Origin: Paraburkholderia graminis C4D1M
GTDB lineage: Bacteria; Pseudomonadota; Gammaproteobacteria; Burkholderiales; Burkholderiaceae
Assembly (NCBI RefSeq): GCF_000172415.1
Contig: NZ_ABLD01000018.1
Span: 80,243 to 144,242, forward strand
Length of the DNA: 64,000 nucleotides
Direction: 5' to 3'
In this document: piece by piece, positions 1-9,132 of the stretch
Layout of the letters: the number at the start of each line of letters is the position of its first letter
Numbering within the stretch: position 1 is the first letter of the stretch
Position numbers and translations under genes: made by a program
The notes under the pieces: generated by a model
Seen by the model: only the letters and a program-made list of their open reading frames with translations
Databases searched by the model: none
Told to the model about the DNA's origin: nothing

Positions 1-73
1 GATGCCTGGGCCGTTGCCTTGTCTCCTTCGTGAGCCGGGTGGTTGTCTGATACGGCGTCGACTTGGAGACGAT

Positions 74-1048
74 ATGGACCGGTTTCAGTCAATGCAGGTG
101 TTCGCCAGGGTGGTCGAGCTGAACAGCTTTTCCCGTGCGGCGGACGCGCTCCGTCTTCCGCGTTCGACGGTGTCTGTTGTGGTCAGGAAGCTGGAAGCGC
201 ACCTGCGGGTTCGTCTGATGCAGCGGACGACCCGACACCTTAGCCTTACTCCGGAAGGAGCGGAGTACTACAGGCATTGCATACGGATCCTGGCCGAGAT
301 CAGGGAGTCGGAAGAGATGCTTGCTAGCGCTCGGAACGGACCGCGAGGTCGGCTTTCCGTGCAGATCGCGACGGCGCTTGGAAGAATTGTCGTCTTGCCA
401 GCCATCGACGACTTTCACAAACGGTTCCCCGATCTCGAACTGATGATCGGGCTGGATGATCGGCCCATTCACCCGAGCGATGAGAACCTCGACTGTACAA
501 TCCGTATGGGGGAGCCTGAAGACCCAGGCGTCATTCAGCGCCGGCTGTGTGATCTGGAGATAGTGACCGCTGGCAGCCCCGACTACCTTGTCCGTTACGG
601 CGAACCTCAACGCGTGGAGGATATTCCGCAACATCTTGCAGTGCACTGCCTCTCACACGCTACCGGAAGAGTCGCGAACTTCATGTTTGACATCAACGGT
701 GATGCGGTCGAGGTCGGCTTGCCGGCTGCGCTTTCAATCAGCGACGCGGAGAGCTGTGCAATATGCAGCGCTAACGGCATGGGACTAATTCAGGCTCCCC
801 GGTTCATACTTGCGCCATACCTGAACTCGGGCGCACTCGTCGAAGTGCTGTCTCAGTGGCAGCCAGGGCCGATGCCGGTTGCAGCCGTGTTTCCGCACCG
901 CCGGCAGATCGCCCTTAAGGCACGCGTCTTTGTGGAGTGGGCGGCGGAGCTATTGGAAAAAAGCCCTTTATTTCTGGGTAACCTCGATCTTGGTAATCCG
1001 TCTTCGAGTGGCTATCGCGTCGACGCAGAGGCGCCTTTGATCGACTGA
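74..1048 (+). CDS. LysR-family transcriptional regulator
   Basis: This 324-residue DNA-binding regulator has an N-terminal winged helix-turn-helix (about residues 15-45, with SFSRAADALRLPRSTVS) followed by a substrate-binding effector domain (about 90-300). The start at 74 is chosen because MDRFQSMQVF is the usual first stretch of the family and a GGAG lies 5 nt upstream. The same frame stays open to base 2, but that extension resembles no LysR N-terminus. The C-terminal tail (about 305-324) is longer than usual. The left edge of the window cuts off any upstream partner, so its target is unknown; the adjacent TetR gene runs in the same direction. Confidence 0.9.
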   Translation: MDRFQSMQVFARVVELNSFSRAADALRLPRSTVSVVVRKLEAHLRVRLMQRTTRHLSLTPEGAEYYRHCIRILAEIRESEEMLASARNGPRGRLSVQIATALGRIVVLPAIDDFHKRFPDLELMIGLDDRPIHPSDENLDCTIRMGEPEDPGVIQRRLCDLEIVTAGSPDYLVRYGEPQRVEDIPQHLAVHCLSHATGRVANFMFDINGDAVEVGLPAALSISDAESCAICSANGMGLIQAPRFILAPYLNSGALVEVLSQWQPGPMPVAAVFPHRRQIALKARVFVEWAAELLEKSPLFLGNLDLGNPSSSGYRVDAEAPLID

Positions 1049-1179
1049 TGGCCCCGCCGGTGGTGGACCCGAAAGGCGCGACGATTCGCGTCACTCCCTA
1101 CGCAATGAGTGCATCTCCGACTTGCACCGGCAAGCTGGATGTTATATCAAATCTAAATTAACGAAAGATCATCGAGGTC

Positions 1180-1749
1180 ATGAGAAAATCCAGACAGGAG
1201 GCGGCCGAGACCCGCCAACGCATCGTCGAGGCGGCGTCCAGCCGGTTTCGGGAAAACGGCATAGACGGGACTGCCGTCGCCGATCTTATGTCGCAGGCGG
1301 GCCTGACGCACGGCGGATTCTACAAACATTTCACATCGAAGGAACACGTAGTACTGGAGTCGCTACAACTCGCCGCTGGGTCGCTGCGCGAATCGATGGA
1401 AGCGTCGCTGTCGCGTTCGACCGACGTCCGAGGTCTGAATGCGGCAATCAACGACTATCTTTCTCTGGAGCATCGGGACGATCCTGGCAGCGGCTGTCCC
1501 TTCGTCGCACTTGCAGGCGAGTTGGCACGCTCCAGCGACGAGGTGCGCGACGCGGCCACGGAGGGCGTCGTGAACCTTGTCAACCTCATCGCAAGCCGTC
1601 TCACCGAACTGCCACCCGCTGCGGCAAGGAAGAAGGCGCTTGTCATGCTATCAACCATGATGGGCGCACTTACGATGGCGCGTATGGTGAACGACGAGCA
1701 ACTGTCGTCGTCCATCCTCCGGGAGGCCAAGAAAGCGCTGCTGCCATGA
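1180..1749 (+). CDS. TetR/AcrR-family transcriptional regulator
   Basis: This 189-residue repressor-type protein has a TetR helix-turn-helix at about residues 27-58 (GTAVADLMSQAGLTHGGFYK, then HFTSKEHVV). The C-terminal ligand and dimer domain carries the GCPFVALAGE segment seen in one branch of the family. It converges on the exported NTF2-like gene downstream, so that gene is an unlikely direct partner. The ligand cannot be deduced. The start has a weak upstream CGAGG and agrees with normal family length. Confidence 0.9.
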   Translation: MRKSRQEAAETRQRIVEAASSRFRENGIDGTAVADLMSQAGLTHGGFYKHFTSKEHVVLESLQLAAGSLRESMEASLSRSTDVRGLNAAINDYLSLEHRDDPGSGCPFVALAGELARSSDEVRDAATEGVVNLVNLIASRLTELPPAAARKKALVMLSTMMGALTMARMVNDEQLSSSILREAKKALLP

Positions 1750-1863
1750 CTTTCGCGGCACCAGCCATGTTTATGACAGGCGGCGGCCAACTTGATCGGC
1801 AATGAGGACCTGGATCAGCGGTGAGTTGTGCTATTTCGCGAGTTCGGACTAAATCGCGGCGGG

Positions 1864-2403
1864 TCAGGGCGACGGCACTGGCAAGATGATTTCCGACGCG
1901 ATTTTCCATTGACCATCCAGATTCAGCCATTGAATGATCATGATAAACGGACGCGGAGATGGATCCTGGCCGCCGTAGCTGACGGCGATTTTCATCGGCG
2001 CATACGTCTGTGCGACTGTTGAAGAAATACCCACCACCTTTAGTTTTGCCCAGTCGGGAAACAGTGTGAGTGTGCCGGCAGCGTAGATATCCTGAAGCTT
2101 GTGCGCCACTGATTCAGATCCCCAAAAGCCGGCCCAACTTCCCTCTGCGGGATCGACGCTTTTTGCGACCAGCAGCGCTGACGGTGAGTCCCAGAACATC
2201 TTCTCTATGGCTGCAGCGTCGTGACGGTTTGCCGCCAATGTCAATTGCCGGAAGCGGTTCTTCACATCTTCAAGCGATCCATCGGGCAAAGGGTGCGCGG
2301 AGTCAAGATTCACAGGAGCCACATCCGTTTGTGCGCCTTGCGTTGCACCTGCAGACATCAACGCACCGGCGAGCGCGGCCGCGGCGAGGTATATTTTTTT
2401 CAT
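1864..2403 (-). CDS. Exported SnoaL/NTF2-like protein of unknown function
   Basis: This 179-residue protein starts with a signal peptide (MKK, a hydrophobic run to about residue 17, likely cleavage near residues 22-25), so it probably acts in the periplasm. The mature part reads as an NTF2/SnoaL-type alpha+beta barrel: an N-terminal helix with NRHDAAAIEKMFWDSPSAL and a C-terminal strand ending DGQWKIASEIILPV. No catalytic set is obvious. It lies 92 bp downstream of the dehydrogenase on the same strand and may be the last gene of the MFS-dehydrogenase operon. An AGGA motif precedes the start. Confidence 0.8.
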   Translation of the reverse strand: MKKIYLAAAALAGALMSAGATQGAQTDVAPVNLDSAHPLPDGSLEDVKNRFRQLTLAANRHDAAAIEKMFWDSPSALLVAKSVDPAEGSWAGFWGSESVAHKLQDIYAAGTLTLFPDWAKLKVVGISSTVAQTYAPMKIAVSYGGQDPSPRPFIMIIQWLNLDGQWKIASEIILPVPSP

Positions 2404-2495
2404 AAATAATCCTGGGGATTGCGATCTTCAAGGAGAGCGTTCAGCGAGCGGGACCATGACTGATCTGCGCGAACGCGTTGGAGCAGGGCCATTGA

Positions 2496-3494
2496 TCAGT
2501 ACCTCGGATCGAGGACGATGACGCCCTGGGCTTCCCGGCGTTCGAGCATGGCGTGCGCATCGGCCGCGCGGCTGAGCGGGAGCGTAGCCGCAACCCGCGG
2601 TCGAATCAGTCCTTGTCCAATGCCGTCTTTCAGGAAGCGCAGACCACGTTGGATAAGATCCGGGCGCTGAAAAAACGAGGGCAGATAGACTCCGGTCAGC
2701 GTTTGCGCTTTTGCCATCAACTGACGCGGCGCGAGAGGTTTGCCGGGGCCGCGCGTCGAACCGATGACAACGCATCGGCCAAGCATGCCAAGGCAGGCGA
2801 AGTTCTCGTCGAAGACGTCGCCGCCGACTGTTTCGAGGATCACGTCAACGCCTTTGCCGTTGGTGATGCTCAGGACCGATTCCGGCCAGTGCGGCGAGTC
2901 ATAAGCAATCGCATGGTCGGCGCCACGGCTCAATACAAAGGCTCGGCGGGTGTCTGAACTCGCGGTCCCGATTACCGTGGCCGCACCGAGTACTTTCGCA
3001 ATCTGGACCGCGAGGTTGCCGACGCCGCCGGCTGCGCCATGAACCAGCACGCTTTCGCCCGGGCGCAGCACTGTGCAAACCTGAAGAGCGAGAAATGCAG
3101 TCACGCCCTGACACGGCACGCTCGCCATGACGACGTCATCGGTATCGTCTTCGAGTTCAACGAGCATGTCAGCGCGAGCCACTGCGCGTTGCGCGTAAGC
3201 GCCCTTCGACATCAGGGCCATCACCTTGCGCCCAACCAGGTGGTCGTGCGCCTCGGTGCCGGCATTCAGCACACGGCCGACCACTTGCAGCCCGCCGACC
3301 TGAGGTAGCGTCACGCCGCCGACCTGCGTCTCTGCCCGGTTGTAGACACCCATGCGCTCCCGAACATCCGGAAAATTGACACCGATAGCAGTGGTCTCGA
3401 TCAACACTTCGCCCGCTCGCGGCTCGGGGTCGGGCAACCCGACGTACTCGAGGACTTCGGGGCCTCCGAATTTTCGATACTGAATGGCTTTCAT
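2496..3494 (-). CDS. Zinc-independent NADPH:quinone oxidoreductase-type dehydrogenase
   Basis: This 332-residue medium-chain dehydrogenase/reductase has an N-terminal GroES-like domain (1-120) and a Rossmann domain with VHGAAGGVG at about 151-159. The structural zinc-site cysteines of true alcohol dehydrogenases are not visible, which fits the quinone oxidoreductase (QOR) subfamily that reduces quinones or enones with NADPH. The start at MKAIQYRKFGG is preferred over an upstream in-frame ATG because an AGGAAG lies just ahead of it. It sits 23 bp after the MFS gene on the same strand, so the two are probably co-transcribed from the divergent promoter shared with the LysR gene at 4861. Confidence 0.9.
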   Translation of the reverse strand: MKAIQYRKFGGPEVLEYVGLPDPEPRAGEVLIETTAIGVNFPDVRERMGVYNRAETQVGGVTLPQVGGLQVVGRVLNAGTEAHDHLVGRKVMALMSKGAYAQRAVARADMLVELEDDTDDVVMASVPCQGVTAFLALQVCTVLRPGESVLVHGAAGGVGNLAVQIAKVLGAATVIGTASSDTRRAFVLSRGADHAIAYDSPHWPESVLSITNGKGVDVILETVGGDVFDENFACLGMLGRCVVIGSTRGPGKPLAPRQLMAKAQTLTGVYLPSFFQRPDLIQRGLRFLKDGIGQGLIRPRVAATLPLSRAADAHAMLERREAQGVIVLDPRY

Positions 3495-3517
3495 TGAGGA
3501 CTTCCTGTTTGATGGGA

Positions 3518-4723
3518 TCATGCCTCGCCTGGGTGAGAGCGGATCGAGTCCGACTTCGCCCAGAGGGCAATGCCGAGTTGCCCTGACAGGGCGATGACGA
3601 CCAGTGCCGTAGATAACATCGGCAACTGCGTAAGGCGGATGCCCGCGGCAAGGGCGAGCCCGCCCAGCGCAGCGCCGGCAGCACTGCCGAGATAGTGCGC
3701 GGAGCTCTGTAATGCGACGACGACGCTTGCTTTATCCGGATGCAAAGTCAGCAATCTGTGTTGTTGTGGCGCCTGCGAGGACCACGCCGCGGCACCCCAC
3801 ACACCAAACAGGGCGAGAGCCGCTGCGGGATAGGGCAGCGCTGGCCCCAGGGTTCCGAAAACCGCGAGCATCAGAATCTGTACGACCGACATCACCCATT
3901 CCGGGTGGCCTGTGGCGTCGATCAGCGCGCCGCAGAAGTAGATGCCGAGAACCCCGCCTACACTCCAGGCCCACAGATAAGGCAACGGATCAGTGATGCC
4001 GCCGCTCGCGCGCAGCAGCGGTGCCACGAAGGTGTAGAGCCCGATTGATGCGGCAGATGTGACGAATGAAACAGCAATGGTTGCAGCGACACGAGGGTCG
4101 ACCAGTACTGCAACGCGTTGGCGAAGCGAAGGTGGTGTCGAGGCGGCGATTTCAGGCATGCGCGAAACGACGCCCGTGAATGCGATTCCACCTAGCGCCA
4201 CTATCAGCCACATCGCGCTTCTCCAGCCGAAACCGTGAGCGACGATGAGACCGCACGGTACGCCGACGGCGGTGCCCAGTGCGAGGCCGCCCACGACGAC
4301 ACCGAGTGCGCGGCCTCGTCGTTCCTGAGAAACCATGCTTGCAGCAGCACTGAAGGCGCTGGGACCATATAGGCCTGCGCCGACTCCGGCCGCTGCGCGC
4401 GACAGGAGCAGGACGGGGAAGCTCGTTGCGAGTGCGCTAAGCGTGTTCGCGAGCGTGAAAAGGATCAGCGCTGCGCCTAGCACGCGCCGCACGGGCTTGC
4501 CTGCCGTCAGTGCGCCAAACACCGGCGCTGCAACGGCATAACACGCGGTGAACATTGTGACTGTTTGACCTGCCACGGAGGCGGAGACCGCGAAGGTGTT
4601 GGCGATGCCGGGCAGCAAGCCCGCCATGATGTACGCGTCGATGCCAAGCGCAAACGTGCCGAGGCATAAGGGAAGAATCCTGATCAACCTGGCTCCTCGG
4701 GAATCGTTAATTTCCATCGCCAT
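3518..4723 (-). CDS. MFS transporter, drug-efflux (Bcr/arabinose-efflux) type
   Basis: This inner-membrane protein of about 401 residues has 12 predicted transmembrane segments, beginning RILPLCLGTFALGIDAYIMA. It carries MFS motifs such as the AAAGVGAGLYGPSAF turn in the first half. The DHA1-like pattern suggests proton-coupled export of a small molecule, but the substrate is not evident. ATG codons at 4723 and 4717 are both possible starts and neither has a strong ribosome binding site. It is divergent from the LysR gene at 4861, which probably controls it together with the downstream dehydrogenase. Confidence 0.88.
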   Translation of the reverse strand: MAMEINDSRGARLIRILPLCLGTFALGIDAYIMAGLLPGIANTFAVSASVAGQTVTMFTACYAVAAPVFGALTAGKPVRRVLGAALILFTLANTLSALATSFPVLLLSRAAAGVGAGLYGPSAFSAAASMVSQERRGRALGVVVGGLALGTAVGVPCGLIVAHGFGWRSAMWLIVALGGIAFTGVVSRMPEIAASTPPSLRQRVAVLVDPRVAATIAVSFVTSAASIGLYTFVAPLLRASGGITDPLPYLWAWSVGGVLGIYFCGALIDATGHPEWVMSVVQILMLAVFGTLGPALPYPAAALALFGVWGAAAWSSQAPQQHRLLTLHPDKASVVVALQSSAHYLGSAAGAALGGLALAAGIRLTQLPMLSTALVVIALSGQLGIALWAKSDSIRSHPGEA

Positions 4724-4833
4724 CAATAGATGCCACGCGATGCGACGCATGCACTCGGCGCCGGCATCACGATAAGATGTCAAGCATCATGCAAAATAGC
4801 ACTGGTACCGGAAGTCGGAAACCCGGAAAGCAT

Positions 4834-4848
4834 TCACATCGCTTGTGA
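4834..4848. promoter_or_regulatory. Candidate LysR operator in divergent promoter region
   Basis: The interval between the MFS gene and the LysR gene contains TCACA-N5-TGTGA (4834-4848), a short inverted repeat lying about 12 nt before the LysR start. Such dyads in divergent LysR intergenic regions often mark autoregulatory binding sites. The arms are short, so this is a suggestion only. Confidence 0.3.
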
Positions 4849-4860
4849 GAATTTGCACCA

Positions 4861-5727
4861 ATGTTCGACTGGAATGACATGAGACATTTCATCGCCCTGG
4901 CGGAGGCGGGCACTCTGTCGGGTGCGGCGCGCAAGCTGAAGGTGGATCACGCCACAGTTGCGCGGCGTATCGCAGCGCTCGAGCACGCGTTGGGAGAAAC
5001 GTTGGTGGACCGCCTTGCGAGACGTTGGCGGTTAACCGAGGCAGGCCTCGACGTTGCGCGCGTCGCCGAGGGCATGCAGACGCAGGCTCATGCATTGGAA
5101 ATGGCGGTGCGAAGCCGTAACACGGGAGCGCGGGCGAGAGTCGTTGTCAGTGCTCCGCCTGCTTTCGCGAGCGTCTTCCTCGCGCCTCGTTTTGCCGAAC
5201 TTGCTTCACGGCATCCCGAAATCGAACTGACGCTCCTGGGCACTCAGCCGATGATCTCGCTCAGTCGTCAGGAGGCGGATATTGCCGTTCGCCTGACTCA
5301 ACCTACAGAACCAAGCTATGTTTCCCGCAGGATCGGAAGCGTGAGTTATGGGTTGTATGCGGCGCAGGGCTACATCAGCCGGGCATCCGGCGAGTGGCAG
5401 TTCATTGCGTACCATGCGGCACTCGATCACGTACCGGAGCAGGTATGGCTGCTTGACTTCGCGGGTGGCCGCCGCATCGGGTTCAGGAGCAACGATCTGG
5501 TGAGCCAGCTTGCCGCGGCGCGCGAAGGTCTGGGCATTGCTGCGTTTCCCCACTTTTTTGCGGCAGACGATGAACGCGTAATCGCGCTGCCTGTGGACGC
5601 AGAAAAACTCTCGCGTGATATTTATCTGATCGCCCACGTTGACATGCGACGGCAGGCGGCCGTGCGTCTCGTGATGGATTTCATTGCGGAGAAGTTCGTC
5701 AATGACTTTGACAACGGGGAGCGGTAG
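4861..5727 (+). CDS. LysR-family transcriptional regulator
   Basis: This 288-residue protein has an N-terminal helix-turn-helix (about 16-45, GTLSGAARKLKVDHATVARR) and an effector-binding domain from about residue 90. The opening MFDWNDMRHFIALAEAGTLS matches a LysR subgroup often found divergent from transporter and oxidoreductase genes. It is divergent from the MFS-dehydrogenase operon, 137 bp away, and is likely its regulator. The effector is unknown. Confidence 0.92.
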   Translation: MFDWNDMRHFIALAEAGTLSGAARKLKVDHATVARRIAALEHALGETLVDRLARRWRLTEAGLDVARVAEGMQTQAHALEMAVRSRNTGARARVVVSAPPAFASVFLAPRFAELASRHPEIELTLLGTQPMISLSRQEADIAVRLTQPTEPSYVSRRIGSVSYGLYAAQGYISRASGEWQFIAYHAALDHVPEQVWLLDFAGGRRIGFRSNDLVSQLAAAREGLGIAAFPHFFAADDERVIALPVDAEKLSRDIYLIAHVDMRRQAAVRLVMDFIAEKFVNDFDNGER

Positions 5728-5735
5728 AACGAACA

Positions 5736-5894
5736 GTGCACAACAACATCAAGAAACAGAAGAGGTTCAGGGCACTTGAGAACGACATGAGGGGCTTCAC
5801 CCAATTTCTCAGCGTGGAACGTGAAAGGCTTGCGGATAACATGACGGGCCTACGCAAGGGCATCGATGAATGGAAGGCCCGGCAGAATCGCTAG
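5736..5894 (+). CDS. Possible small charged protein (52 aa)
   Basis: A GTG-initiated frame of 52 codons follows the LysR stop by 8 bp. The product is very hydrophilic and helical-looking (HNNIKKQKRFRALENDM, ending DEWKARQNR), with no membrane segment. No clear ribosome binding site is seen beyond GGGGAGCGG inside the end of the LysR gene, which could allow coupled translation. I recognise no family, and chance cannot be excluded at this length. Confidence 0.3.
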   Translation: MHNNIKKQKRFRALENDMRGFTQFLSVERERLADNMTGLRKGIDEWKARQNR

Positions 5895-5969
5895 CTAGAA
5901 GCGGGGTCCTATTACGATAGCTCTTCTGCTGATGGATGAAGCCGCCAGTAGATTGCTGGGTTTGGGCTG

Positions 5970-5991
5970 AAAAAAGCGACCCCTTGGTCGC
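5970..5991 (-). terminator. Rho-independent terminator (minus strand)
   Basis: On the minus strand a 6-bp GC-rich stem, GCGACC / GGTCGC with a 4-nt loop (5976-5991), is followed directly by six T residues (5970-5975). This is the classic intrinsic terminator layout. It lies 23 bp beyond the stop of the small gene at 6015-6320 and supports that gene being transcribed. Confidence 0.75.
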
Positions 5992-6014
5992 CTGACGCCT
6001 GTTATAGACACCAT

Positions 6015-6320
6015 CTAACCACTGCTGGAAGCGCTGGCGGCCGCGGCGCCGGCAGCCTTGGGATGTGTACTATATCGCTTGATGGCGGCACCGATATCGG
6101 CGTCCGGATACTCGCCGTTTGCAAAGAAACAGCGTGCTTTAGCCGCATCGTCGCGAACTTTGTTAAGGCTGGATACGAGCGCTGTTTCGTCACCTTCCAA
6201 TTCCTCGATAGCCGCCCCTGCGTCCGCAATTGCCAACGACGCTTTGACGGCTTGCGCCACGACACCTGCGGCTTTCAGTTCGCGGGTAGCTATTTCATTG
6301 AAGCGCAGCGTCGGACTCAT
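6015..6320 (-). CDS. Hypothetical protein, alanine-rich C-terminus (101 aa)
   Basis: The product is soluble and mostly helical. Its N-terminal half has alternating hydrophobic and acidic residues (KASLAIADAGAAIEELEGDE), and it ends in a low-complexity Ala/Ser tail of about 15 residues. I recognise no domain. Evidence that it is real comes from an ATG start, GC-biased third positions and the intrinsic terminator immediately downstream. The ribosome binding site is weak. Confidence 0.6.
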   Translation of the reverse strand: MSPTLRFNEIATRELKAAGVVAQAVKASLAIADAGAAIEELEGDETALVSSLNKVRDDAAKARCFFANGEYPDADIGAAIKRYSTHPKAAGAAAASASSSG

Positions 6321-6502
6321 TCGCGCAGCATGCCGATCCTGATCCAGAAAGCCGCTTGGGCGTTGATCGACCGGCAGGACACTGTGCTTGCCTTACGTAT
6401 CTGCTGAATGGCAACGAGTGGCCAGCTGGAGCCCCTATCGCGGGACCGGCGCAACGTTACATGACGTGTTGGTCAGCGCGGATCGATGCGCCGGAGGCCT
6501 GG

Positions 6503-6830
6503 TCAGTGCCATCCGCGAAAGAACGCGCGGAACTCGGCAGCAGGAAGCGGGCGACTGATGAGATAGCCTTGGACTACATCGCAGCCCTCCCTGGCGACCG
6601 TCCCCGCTGCTGCTCTGTTTCGACGCCTTTGGCAACGGTGGCCATGCCTGCAGCATGCGCCAGCGTAATCACTGCCCGTATGATGCTACCGCATTGGGTT
6701 CATTGCCAGGCGCCCACGCGAGTGCTTTATCGATCTTCAGCGTGTTGATAGGCAAGCGCATCAGATGGCCTGGCGCAAAACCGCGAGTATTGTCGAGGCC
6801 GACCCTCGACATGCATTGTGCGGCGGCGTG
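6503..6830 (-). pseudogene. EAL-domain (c-di-GMP phosphodiesterase) C-terminal remnant
   Basis: Reading the minus strand from about 6830 to 6503 recovers the end of an EAL domain, but only by changing frame. One frame gives LMRLPINTLKIDKALAW and soon stops. A second gives AVITLAHAAGMATVAKGVET, and the third gives GCDVVQGYLISRPLPAAEF and ends at a stop at 6503. These match in order the family blocks around LKIDRSF, AEGVET and QGYL.SRPLP. At least two frameshifts and the absence of the EAL signature upstream make it a decayed 3-prime fragment. Nothing upstream to about 7120 is recognisable. Confidence 0.75.
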
Positions 6831-7125
6831 AACACCGGGCGAGCCTCTAACTGGTGATAATCGCGACGCCGCTTTCTGGAACAAAAAATGCGCACGCCCG
6901 TTCATACCATGAGGAAAAGCGGATGAATCGGAGATACACCGACATCTGGAGGACGGGAGTCTGATGGCCAATGCGCAGAAAGGCCAAGCTCTAACTCTTT
7001 TGGTCGACCTGACTACCCATCTAGCCCGATGATGGAGCACTCGCGGTTTTAAACGGTTTGCTCAACCAAGTCGCGTAATTAGGGGATCGATTCAGACGTC
7101 GGGGCAATCTCAATGAGGGAATGGG

Positions 7126-7705
7126 ATGGCAAACCGTAATATCGTGGCTATTGGCGTCTACTGGTGGACTCGATGCACTATCTACTCTCGTGTCGGGTTT
7201 GGCACAAGATTTCCCAGCGGCCCTGTTGATTGTATTGCATACGGCACCGTCCAGCCCCCGCCTGCTTGCCGCGATCGTCAGCCGCTCTACTTCTCTGCCA
7301 GTCAGGTACGCCGAGGACGGCGATACACTTGAGAACGGGTGCATCTTCATTGCGCCACCCGATTGCCACATGATCGTCCGCGACCCATGCCACCTGGGAT
7401 CTGACTGCGGTCCCAAGGTGCAATTTGTACGTCCGTCTATCGACAAGCTGTTTGAGTCGGTCGCCCAAGTTTTTGGCACTGGCGCGATCGGGGTCGTGTT
7501 GAGCGGCCGCGCTCACGACGGCTCGAATGGGCTTAGTGCAATCACCGCGGCCGGAGGCGTTGGTGTTGTTCAGGATCCTTTGGATGCACGGGCGGCCGAG
7601 ATGCCCGCCAGTGCTATCGCGGGCGGCCACCCGAAATTCGTGCTGCCGGTAGTGCAGATAGCGGCGCTACTCTCGCGCCTCGTTCAAGAAGAGATTGATT
7701 CCTGA
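7126..7705 (+). pseudogene. CheB-like protein-glutamate methylesterase, frameshifted near its start
   Basis: A start at 7126, preceded by GAGGGA, reads MANRNIVAIG and then goes out of frame. A second frame continues as ASTGGLDALSTL through the rest of a CheB catalytic domain, including IVLHTAPSS (the family's catalytic histidine region) and GVVLSGRAHDGSNGL (equivalent to the GMGxDG aspartate motif). Joining the frames needs 2 nt at about 7153-7158, where GGCG-TCT would be GGCGCG-TCT in an intact gene. The loss lies immediately before the nucleophilic serine. There is no receiver domain, as in CheB domains of CheB-CheR-type sensor systems, but no CheR or kinase is nearby. A sequencing error remains possible. 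Confidence 0.7.
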
Positions 7706-8439
7706 GATCGGGATCCCTTCGTTAAGAGGCGTTGGCCCTTACAAGCCCTTGACGGGCCGTACTGAGCCGACAGCATCATGCAGAGATCGGCCATGAAGAG
7801 TCTTTCGCGCCGTTGGATGTGCGGACGCTCAATCGTCTCCATCTCACGGCAAAGCCGCCCTGTGCCCGACGGCAATTGACGCGGTTCAGGCCGTTGGCAT
7901 TGTTATCGTGCATTCCGGCGCGAGGCATTCGAATGTGAACCGATCTTCCATTTCCTCCGGCGTCAGAGAGTGTCGCGCCGGGTTGCACGCGCAGATGTAA
8001 CCCGCGAGTCGGACACGCGGGAGCACGGAAAATGGCTGCTGATTCCGAACTGAGCCGTCGCTCGTCGGACTTTGTCCGGGCCAAGATGGGAGAGCAGCCG
8101 GTGAAGTGGCCGACAGTATCTTTACAAAACCACCGCATGTTCCATGGTGAAGCCCGGCTCGGCGCAACGCCCCGCCAACCACGCTTTTCGCCCGACTCCT
8201 ATGATCTGGTCTACCGCGCGGCAAACAAGCGCCAACGGCCGGAGAAGGTTCGATGCCACACCGATCCGGCAAATGTCGCGGAGGAGAATAGAGCGGCGTT
8301 GACGGCTAACGTTTGTGAGTGTGAAGCATGTGCTGCGACGACACGCTCGAGAGGTCGGATATCGATGAACTCGTCATCGCTCCGATCCAACGTTTGGCTG
8401 CGCAGTTCCATAACTAGAAGATCGGGAGAAGATGCAAAG
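7706..8439. other. 734-bp stretch without a recognisable gene
   Basis: Open frames exist on both strands here, but none has a convincing start, codon bias or recognisable motif. The frame leading into the phosphatase gene is open back to 8032, yet its translation is low-similarity basic sequence with no family features. The stretch lies between a frameshifted CheB-like gene and an intact PAP2 gene and may be decayed coding DNA. Confidence 0.5.
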
Positions 8440-9132
8440 ATGAACCCTTTCGATACGGCAATCCAGGATTTTCTGACGCACACTGCGATGACTTGCGGTG
8501 TATTGAACCACCCGATAAGAGTCATCGCGGACCTCTACACATTCAAAGGCCTGGTGCTCGTACCCGTATTGTGGTGGATATGGTTCAAACCCAGCCAGCG
8601 GGGCGAATGGGAGCGTGAAATGGTTGTCGCGACGATCGCGAGCGGTCTTCTCGCACTCGCGGTGTTCAGGGTTATCGCCCGATATTTGCCATTCCGGATG
8701 CGGCCCATGTTCAATCCCGACCTGCACTTCAATTTTCCGTCAGGTGGCCTCGACCCGGCCGTACTGCCCGCGTGGAGTTCGTTTCCGAGTGACCACGCGA
8801 TGTTGTGGATTTCGGTTGCGATGGGAATTTTCCTGGTTCGACGCGGCGTCGGCGTGCTCGCACTTTTATACACCGCGATCGTCATATTACTGCCGCGCGT
8901 TTATCTCGGCTGGCACTATCCGACCGACATACTCGCGGGGGCGGCGATTGGGGTGATCATCACCTGGAGCATGACTCGGGACCCCATTAGGACCCGCTTT
9001 TCAGCTCCGATCCTCGGATGGATGCAAAGATTCCCCGGGCCTTTCTATGCCGTGATGTTTGCTTTGTGTTTTGAACTGGTGACCCAGTTCAACGAGCTAC
9101 TGGTTCTCGGCCGGTCCCTGGTGCAAGGCTGA
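8440..9132 (+). CDS. PAP2-family membrane phosphatase
   Basis: This 230-residue integral membrane phosphatase probably acts on lipid phosphates such as undecaprenyl pyrophosphate or phosphatidic acid. The three PAP2 signatures are present: R81-YLPFRM-RP89, the SSFPSDH block ending at His119, and R153-VYLGWH-YPTD around His159. Several transmembrane segments flank these motifs. Start 8440 is chosen because it opens the conserved part and has GGGAGAA upstream; in-frame sequence before it looks non-coding. The 3-prime end meets the remains of a DUF2254 gene on the other strand. Confidence 0.85.
   Translation: MNPFDTAIQDFLTHTAMTCGVLNHPIRVIADLYTFKGLVLVPVLWWIWFKPSQRGEWEREMVVATIASGLLALAVFRVIARYLPFRMRPMFNPDLHFNFPSGGLDPAVLPAWSSFPSDHAMLWISVAMGIFLVRRGVGVLALLYTAIVILLPRVYLGWHYPTDILAGAAIGVIITWSMTRDPIRTRFSAPILGWMQRFPGPFYAVMFALCFELVTQFNELLVLGRSLVQG

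Noticed and set aside
8032..8439. An N-terminal extension of the PAP2 gene
   Set aside because: The extension has no membrane or phosphatase features, and a ribosome binding site is found before the ATG at 8440.
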